Origin: Deferribacteraceae bacterium UBA6799
GTDB lineage: Bacteria; Chrysiogenota; Deferribacteres; Deferribacterales; Geovibrionaceae
Direction: 5' to 3'
DNA length: 64,000 bases
NCBI GenBank assembly: GCA_002452335.1
Contig: DKFJ01000007.1
Span: forward strand, 293,833-357,832
A model generated the notes under the pieces. The model did not search any database. It was not told the origin of the DNA and saw nothing but the letters and a program-made list of their open reading frames with translations. Position numbers and translations under genes: made by a program. Below are positions 59,759 through 64,000 of the stretch, in pieces; within the stretch, counting starts at the first letter, position 1; each line of letters begins with the position of its first letter.

Positions 59759-60532
59759 TCAGTCTCCTGATGTGATTGATACCTTTGAAAAATCAACAAT
59801 TTTCAATGCGCTGTCATACTCGAAAAACAAGGCATTAAACACCATTTTACCCTTATTTTCAACCTCAAATTTCCTCGGCATGCCCGTTAAGAATCTTTCT
59901 ATCGGAGCATCTTTTGCCATTCCTATCACAGAGTTGAGGCTTCCGCACATTCCTGTGTCGGTGAGATAGAGTGTGCCTTTCGGCAATATTCTGTCGTCAT
60001 TTGTCTGTACATGGGTGTGAGTTCCCGCCACAGCTCCGGCTCTGCCGTCCGCATAAAGCCCGAATGCGGCCTTCTCGCTGGTCGCCTCTGCGTGGAAATC
60101 CACAAATACAAATCCCGCGGCGTCTTTCACTATGCTGTCGAACTTCCTGAAAGGACAATCCGAAAGCCCCATGAAAACACGTCCGATGAGGTTGATAGCT
60201 GTAAATTTCTCACCGTTCTTCTCTATGGTGATGTGTCCGTTTCCGGGGACTCCCTCCGGCAGGTTGGCAGGGCGGATGAGACGCTCCATCTTTCTGATGC
60301 TGGTCTCTGTCTCTCGGTTGTCCCAGATATGGTTGCCGGTGGTGAGTATGTCTATGTCCAGCCGCAGAAGCTCCTCATAGACAGCATAGGTAATGCCGAA
60401 TCCTCCGGATGAGTTTTCGGCATTAGCGATGATAATATCGGGTCTGTATTTTTCACGGACAGCCGGCAGAAAGGTCTGTACGGCCTTTCTGCCTGTTCTG
60501 CCGATAATGTCTCCGATATGGAGTATTCTCAC
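59759..60532 (-). CDS. ymdB: YmdB-type metallophosphoesterase
   Basis: A 257-residue phosphodiesterase of the TIGR00282 family. The metal ligands appear in HIGDIIGRTGR, IANAENSSGG, TTGNHIWDNRE, DFHAEATSEK and GTHTHVQTND. The Bacillus homologue hydrolyses cyclic nucleotides and affects biofilm and motility genes. It overlaps the rny stop by 4 bp, and rny-ymdB pairing is widely conserved, which suggests a functional link with RNA decay. Confidence 0.92.
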   Translation of the reverse strand: MRILHIGDIIGRTGRKAVQTFLPAVREKYRPDIIIANAENSSGGFGITYAVYEELLRLDIDILTTGNHIWDNRETETSIRKMERLIRPANLPEGVPGNGHITIEKNGEKFTAINLIGRVFMGLSDCPFRKFDSIVKDAAGFVFVDFHAEATSEKAAFGLYADGRAGAVAGTHTHVQTNDDRILPKGTLYLTDTGMCGSLNSVIGMAKDAPIERFLTGMPRKFEVENKGKMVFNALFFEYDSALKIVDFSKVSITSGD

Positions 60533-62088
60533 TTAGCGTATCCGACAGCGCGTGACTCACGGATCACTGTGACCTTGATCTGTCCGGGATATGTGAGCTC
60601 CTCCTCGATCTGTTTGGGGATGTCTCTGGACAGAGTTATCAGTCTCTCATCGTTAACCTTCTCGGGCTCAACGATGATACGGACCTCACGTCCTGCCTGA
60701 ATAGCGTAAGATTTGCTTACACCCTCAAAGCCGGAAGCGATGGTCTCGAGGTTTTCCAGACGTTTGATATAGCTTTCCAGCACTTCGCGTCTGGCGCCGG
60801 GGCGTGACGCTGATATGGCATCAGCTGACTGCACCAGAACCGCCTCGATACATTTGAACTCTTCCTCGCCGTGGTGAGAGGCGATGGCGTTAATAACTCT
60901 CCAGTCCTCTTTGTGCTTTTTAGCGACCTCAACACCTATCTCGGTGTGTGATCCCTCAGCCTCATAGTCTATGGCTTTACCGATATCGTGCAGAAGTCCC
61001 GCGCGCTTGGCTATTTTTTCGTTCAGTCCCAGCTCAGCGGCCATAAGACCTGTGATCTTGGCAACCTCTATAGAGTGACCCAGAACGTTCTGACCGTAAG
61101 AAGTTCTGTATTTCAGACGACCCAGCAGTCTGGTGATGTCCTTGCTCACGTTGTGCAGTCCGAGGTTGAAGAGAGCCTCTTCACCAACTTCCAGAACGTG
61201 TTTCTCCAGCTCTTCTTTAGCCTTGTTGTAGATCTCCTCAATCCTTGCGGGGTGGATACGTCCGTCAGACACCAGTCTTTCCAGAGTCATCTTGGCGATC
61301 TCTCTGCGGAAAGGATCGTAGGAGGAGAGGATAACTGCCTCGGGAGTGTCGTCCACGATGATGTCAACGCCGGTAACGCTCTCGAATGTTCTGATGTTTC
61401 TTCCTTCACGTCCGATGATACGTCCCTTCATCTCGTCAGAGGGCAGAGTGACCACAGTCACGGTGATCTCTGAGATATACTCGGGGGCGCATCTCTGAAT
61501 GGCGGTGGAGATGATGCTTCTGGCTTTTTTATCGGCTTCGGCTTTTGTCTCCTCTTCCATCTCACGCAGTGTTCTGGCGGCTTCCAGCTTAGCGTCGTCC
61601 ACCATCTGGGCGATCAGCATCTGTTTTGCCTCTTCGCTTGTCATATTGGCTATCTTCTCTGTTTCGAAGATGATATTCTGTTTCAGCTCGTTGATGCGCT
61701 CTTTTGTGGCCTCTATCTCTTTGACCCTTCTTTCATAGTCAGCGTCTTTCTGGGCGATGGCTTCTTCTTTTTTCTCGAGAGACTCCATCTTTTTATCCAC
61801 TGCCTCTTCCTTCTGGAAGATGCGCTTCTCCTGAACTTTCAGGTCATTGCGTTTCTCTTTAACTTCTCTTTCGATTTCCGCTTTGCCTTTGTTTACAATG
61901 TCTTTTGCTTCCAGCTTGGATTCTTTGATAACATCGTCAGCCTCTCTTTTGGCTCTGCTGACAATATCTTCAGCTGTTTTGTTCAGTTTCTGGTTTTCAA
62001 CGTCATTTCTTTTTTTCTGCATGAACATTCCGAAAAATGCTCCGATAACAGCTCCGGCTATCACCAGCAGGTAATAAACACTACCCAT
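60529..62088 (-). CDS. rny: Ribonuclease Y
   Basis: A 519-residue membrane-anchored endonuclease that starts mRNA decay. An N-terminal helix (about 4-24) is followed by a long coiled coil (30-190), a KH domain (GRIIGREGRNIRTFE near 220) and an HD domain with HDIGKAID near 365. ATG 62088 is chosen for GAGGAACAG and the normal length of 519; the longer frame lies in the upstream gene. It overlaps the 5-FCL gene by one base. Confidence 0.95.
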   Translation of the reverse strand: MGSVYYLLVIAGAVIGAFFGMFMQKKRNDVENQKLNKTAEDIVSRAKREADDVIKESKLEAKDIVNKGKAEIEREVKEKRNDLKVQEKRIFQKEEAVDKKMESLEKKEEAIAQKDADYERRVKEIEATKERINELKQNIIFETEKIANMTSEEAKQMLIAQMVDDAKLEAARTLREMEEETKAEADKKARSIISTAIQRCAPEYISEITVTVVTLPSDEMKGRIIGREGRNIRTFESVTGVDIIVDDTPEAVILSSYDPFRREIAKMTLERLVSDGRIHPARIEEIYNKAKEELEKHVLEVGEEALFNLGLHNVSKDITRLLGRLKYRTSYGQNVLGHSIEVAKITGLMAAELGLNEKIAKRAGLLHDIGKAIDYEAEGSHTEIGVEVAKKHKEDWRVINAIASHHGEEEFKCIEAVLVQSADAISASRPGARREVLESYIKRLENLETIASGFEGVSKSYAIQAGREVRIIVEPEKVNDERLITLSRDIPKQIEEELTYPGQIKVTVIRESRAVGYAK

Positions 62089-62633
62089 CAGCTGTTCCTC
62101 CTGTATATGTATTTTTCTGTAATGAGCAGCCCGCAAGGCACATCGTGGGGTTCAGCGCAGATGTCATCAACCACCTGACACTCAAATGCGAATCCGACGA
62201 TTATCCCGGTCCTGCTCTGTTTCAGGAGCCTGTCATAATATCCCTTGCCGTATCCTGTCCTCACGCACTTTCTGTCGAAAGCAGTGCCGGGGACAACGGC
62301 AACGTCAATTTTTTCGATCGGGGCGCACTGCACAGGCTCCGAAACACCGTATGCGCCCTTAACAAGAGATCCTTCCCCGCCGTATAGCCCGATGCCTATA
62401 TTTCCATCGGTTATTTTTGGCAGATAGACCTTCCTGTTCATTTCAAAAAGGATCTTTATCAGTTTCTGCGTCCTGACCTCCGACTTGATGGAGGCATAGC
62501 ACAGAAAACTGTTAAAAGACGAAAACTCCTCAATAAATTTTCCGATTATGATATCGGAATATTTTTCTGCCGTGTCTGTGTCCAGAGAGTCTCTGGCTGT
62601 CAGTCCGTTACTTCTCGCCTGAGCTTTTTCCAT
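62088..62633 (-). CDS. 5-formyltetrahydrofolate cyclo-ligase
   Basis: A 181-residue enzyme that converts 5-formyl-THF to 5,10-methenyl-THF with ATP. The C-terminal signature is FDRKCVRTGYGKGYYDRLL near 125-143. ATG 62633 has AAGGGAT close by (spacing short); GTG 62645 is an alternative. It overlaps rarA by 26 bp at its start and rny by one base at its end. Confidence 0.9.
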   Translation of the reverse strand: MEKAQARSNGLTARDSLDTDTAEKYSDIIIGKFIEEFSSFNSFLCYASIKSEVRTQKLIKILFEMNRKVYLPKITDGNIGIGLYGGEGSLVKGAYGVSEPVQCAPIEKIDVAVVPGTAFDRKCVRTGYGKGYYDRLLKQSRTGIIVGFAFECQVVDDICAEPHDVPCGLLITEKYIYRRNS

Positions 62634-63840
62634 ATCCCTTGACACCGCTGTGGAGCTTTTTCAGCCTTTCGGCCAGTTTGCTTTCAAAACCGGCTTCCGA
62701 AGGGTCGTAGAAGACCTTTCCGGTAGCCCCGTATTCCTGTTTCACGAATCCGCCGTGGTCGAACGGATACATATAGCCATCGCCGTCTGTTCTGAGCGGC
62801 TCCGGCACGGACATAATGTTTTCTTCGATGAATTTCTTCACCGCCCACATGGAGTTATAGCTTCTGTTGCTTTTCGGGCAGGAAGCCAGAAAGTTTATCA
62901 CATGGGCGAGGATGATATCACCCTCGGGTCTGCCTACAGCCATAAAATTTTCGTATGCGCTGTGGGCGAAAATCACCGCGTCCGGATAGGCGTTGCCGAT
63001 ATCCTCTGACGCGCTGATCAGAAGCCTGCGGAATATAGCCTCAGGCTCCATACCGCTCTCCAGAAGGGTAAACCCCCACAGAAGGGCGGAGTCGGGATCT
63101 GTTCCCCTGATACTCTTGATCATAGCCGAGAGCATATTATAGTGCTCATCGGTGTTATACCTGCCTTTCGCTGTATGCTCAGACGCCCCTTCTATGTTCA
63201 GATGGAGGTCGTCGCCTTTGAATCTGCCGCCGACAGCGGATAATTCCAAAAGGCTTAAAAAACGTCTGCAGTCTCCATCGCATGAGGATATCAGCCTGTT
63301 GAGACTTTCATCATCGCAAACGATATTGACAGCATTGTACCGCTTTCTGAAATAGTCAGCGGCTCTGCCGTAAAGCTCTTTCATATCTCCGTCACTGAGC
63401 CTTTGGAGCGTAAATACAAAGCTCCGTGAGCGCAGAGGATGGATCAGATTGTGATAGGGGTTTTCCGTGGAAGCACCGATAAGTTTGGCGTGACCGGAAT
63501 CTATAAGGTTTAAAAGCAGCACCTGCTGATTTTTGTTGAACCTGTGCAGTTCATCCAGAAAAAGCAGAACTCTGCCGGAAACCGATGCAGACTCCATTAC
63601 CTGCCGGATCTCCGCTGTGCCCGCCGTTGCGGCGTGCATGCTTATGAAGGGCATCTTCAGGTGCTTTCCGATTATCTCGGCAAGAGTGGTTTTGCCGGTT
63701 CCCGGCGGACCGATAAGAATTATCGAATCGAATCCTCCGTCCTCCACCATTCTGCGAAATACCGAATCTGCGCCCAGCAGATGCTTCTGCCCGGCTATAT
63801 CGTCAAAGACCTCAGGTCTTAACTCTTCCAGTATTTTCAT
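62608..63840 (-). CDS. rarA: Replication-associated recombination protein RarA (AAA+ ATPase)
   Basis: A 410-residue AAA+ protein of the RarA/MgsA/WRNIP1 family that acts at stalled replication forks. Walker A is GPPGTGKTTL near 43, Walker B LLFLDELHRF near 93, and a sensor-1 segment GASTENP follows. The C-terminal oligomerisation part contains WGFTLLESGMEPEAIFRRLLISASEDIG. The start ATG 63840 has AGGGG about 12 bases upstream. It heads the rarA-5FCL-rny-ymdB-nadA row. Confidence 0.93.
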   Translation of the reverse strand: MKILEELRPEVFDDIAGQKHLLGADSVFRRMVEDGGFDSIILIGPPGTGKTTLAEIIGKHLKMPFISMHAATAGTAEIRQVMESASVSGRVLLFLDELHRFNKNQQVLLLNLIDSGHAKLIGASTENPYHNLIHPLRSRSFVFTLQRLSDGDMKELYGRAADYFRKRYNAVNIVCDDESLNRLISSCDGDCRRFLSLLELSAVGGRFKGDDLHLNIEGASEHTAKGRYNTDEHYNMLSAMIKSIRGTDPDSALLWGFTLLESGMEPEAIFRRLLISASEDIGNAYPDAVIFAHSAYENFMAVGRPEGDIILAHVINFLASCPKSNRSYNSMWAVKKFIEENIMSVPEPLRTDGDGYMYPFDHGGFVKQEYGATGKVFYDPSEAGFESKLAERLKKLHSGVKGYGKSSGEK

Positions 63841-63884
63841 CTATATATAAACCCCTAACGGGCGGTACAATATAATATTTTACT

Positions 63885-63909
63885 GAAATTTTCCGTCCTG
63901 GAAAATTTC
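63885..63909. repeat. Perfect 10-bp inverted repeat upstream of rarA
   Basis: GAAATTTTCC-GTCCT-GGAAAATTTC lies about 45 bp upstream of the rarA start. It may be an operator or a transcript hairpin. Confidence 0.45.
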
Positions 63910-63960
63910 CGATACCGCTTCGCATCGGTGATACCTCTGCTCCGCTTACGTTCCGCTCAT

Positions 63961-63983
63961 AAAAACAGCATAGCTGTTTTTAT
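63961..63983. terminator. Probable bidirectional terminator
   Basis: AAAAACAGC-ATA-GCTGTTTTT is a 9-bp perfect stem with A and T runs within the arms. It probably ends a gene beyond the window edge. Confidence 0.55.
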
Positions 63984-64000
63984 TCTCTCCACGAACTTCA

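Noticed and set aside
1..64000. CRISPR array, phage or insertion sequence
   Set aside because: No regularly spaced repeats, transposase, integrase or phage structural gene was seen.

Overview
The window is a gene-dense stretch (about 47-50% GC by eye) of a bacterial chromosome. The gene set suggests a motile, anaerobic or facultatively anaerobic Gram-negative bacterium. It has futalosine-pathway menaquinone synthesis (mqnA), a complete Rnf complex, a 2-oxoacid:ferredoxin oxidoreductase, a B12-dependent ribonucleotide reductase with anaerobic-type cbi genes, a periplasmic di-heme cytochrome c peroxidase, two chemoreceptors, RNase Y and a HWRQPL-type histidine kinase. This combination fits the Deferribacterota or nearby phyla. 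That placement is inference; no rRNA gene is present to confirm it. No phage, insertion sequence or CRISPR array was seen.

Layout. (1) 1-3714: a two-component and partner-switching locus. A histidine kinase and a STAS protein are on the minus strand, and a receiver-PP2C phosphatase-RsbW-kinase fusion diverges from them; it resembles Pseudomonas HsbR/HsbA. (2) 3751-9382: a DUF4405 membrane protein, a HAD phosphatase, an orphan protein, a soluble chemoreceptor with a near-perfect sigma-54 promoter, a methyltransferase and a DODA-type dioxygenase. (3) 9448-16597: AMMECR1 protein, korAB, a Cu/Zn-type permease with an operator-like dyad on its -35 box, a di-heme peroxidase and a membrane chemoreceptor. 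(4) 16630-21385: a hydroxyacid dehydrogenase diverging from gatC-gatA-gatB-mce, with a palindromic repeat between gatA and gatB. (5) 26705-21445, minus strand: tRNA-Gln, proB, proA, nadD, rsfS, trmL, mqnA and a GNAT acetyltransferase in one tight operon. (6) 26869-29819: an Rrf2 regulator and nrdJ. (7) 29879-35349: surface-glycan glycosyltransferases, ending in a deacetylase-glycosyltransferase fusion. (8) 47278-35319, minus strand: a long, tightly packed row running pyrF, pyrE, PilZ, STAS, rlmN, bcp, xseB, ispA, dxs, tlyA, nadK, recN, dedA and an M23 peptidase. (9) 47387-51877: cbiDEFGHJ. (10) 63840-51881, minus strand: rarA, 5-FCL, rny, ymdB, nadA, then rpiB, dCMP deaminase, rnfCDGEAB, a small unknown gene and a CsgG-like lipoprotein.

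How the genes fit together. Redox genes dominate: Rnf links ferredoxin to NAD+, KorAB makes or uses reduced ferredoxin, MqnA feeds menaquinone synthesis, and the peroxidase removes H2O2 in the periplasm. The corrin genes supply B12 for NrdJ and probably for the methylmalonyl-CoA route that uses the epimerase. Control of motility or surface state is represented by two chemoreceptors, two STAS proteins, a PilZ protein and the PP2C/kinase fusion.

The least ordinary signals are these: cbiH has no ATG, GTG or TTG start codon; proB lies directly behind a tRNA with a U9 tract and no Shine-Dalgarno; the permease dyad sits on its -35 box; a sigma-54 promoter drives a soluble chemoreceptor whose sensor is at the C-terminus; and a NodB deacetylase is fused to a GT4 glycosyltransferase.
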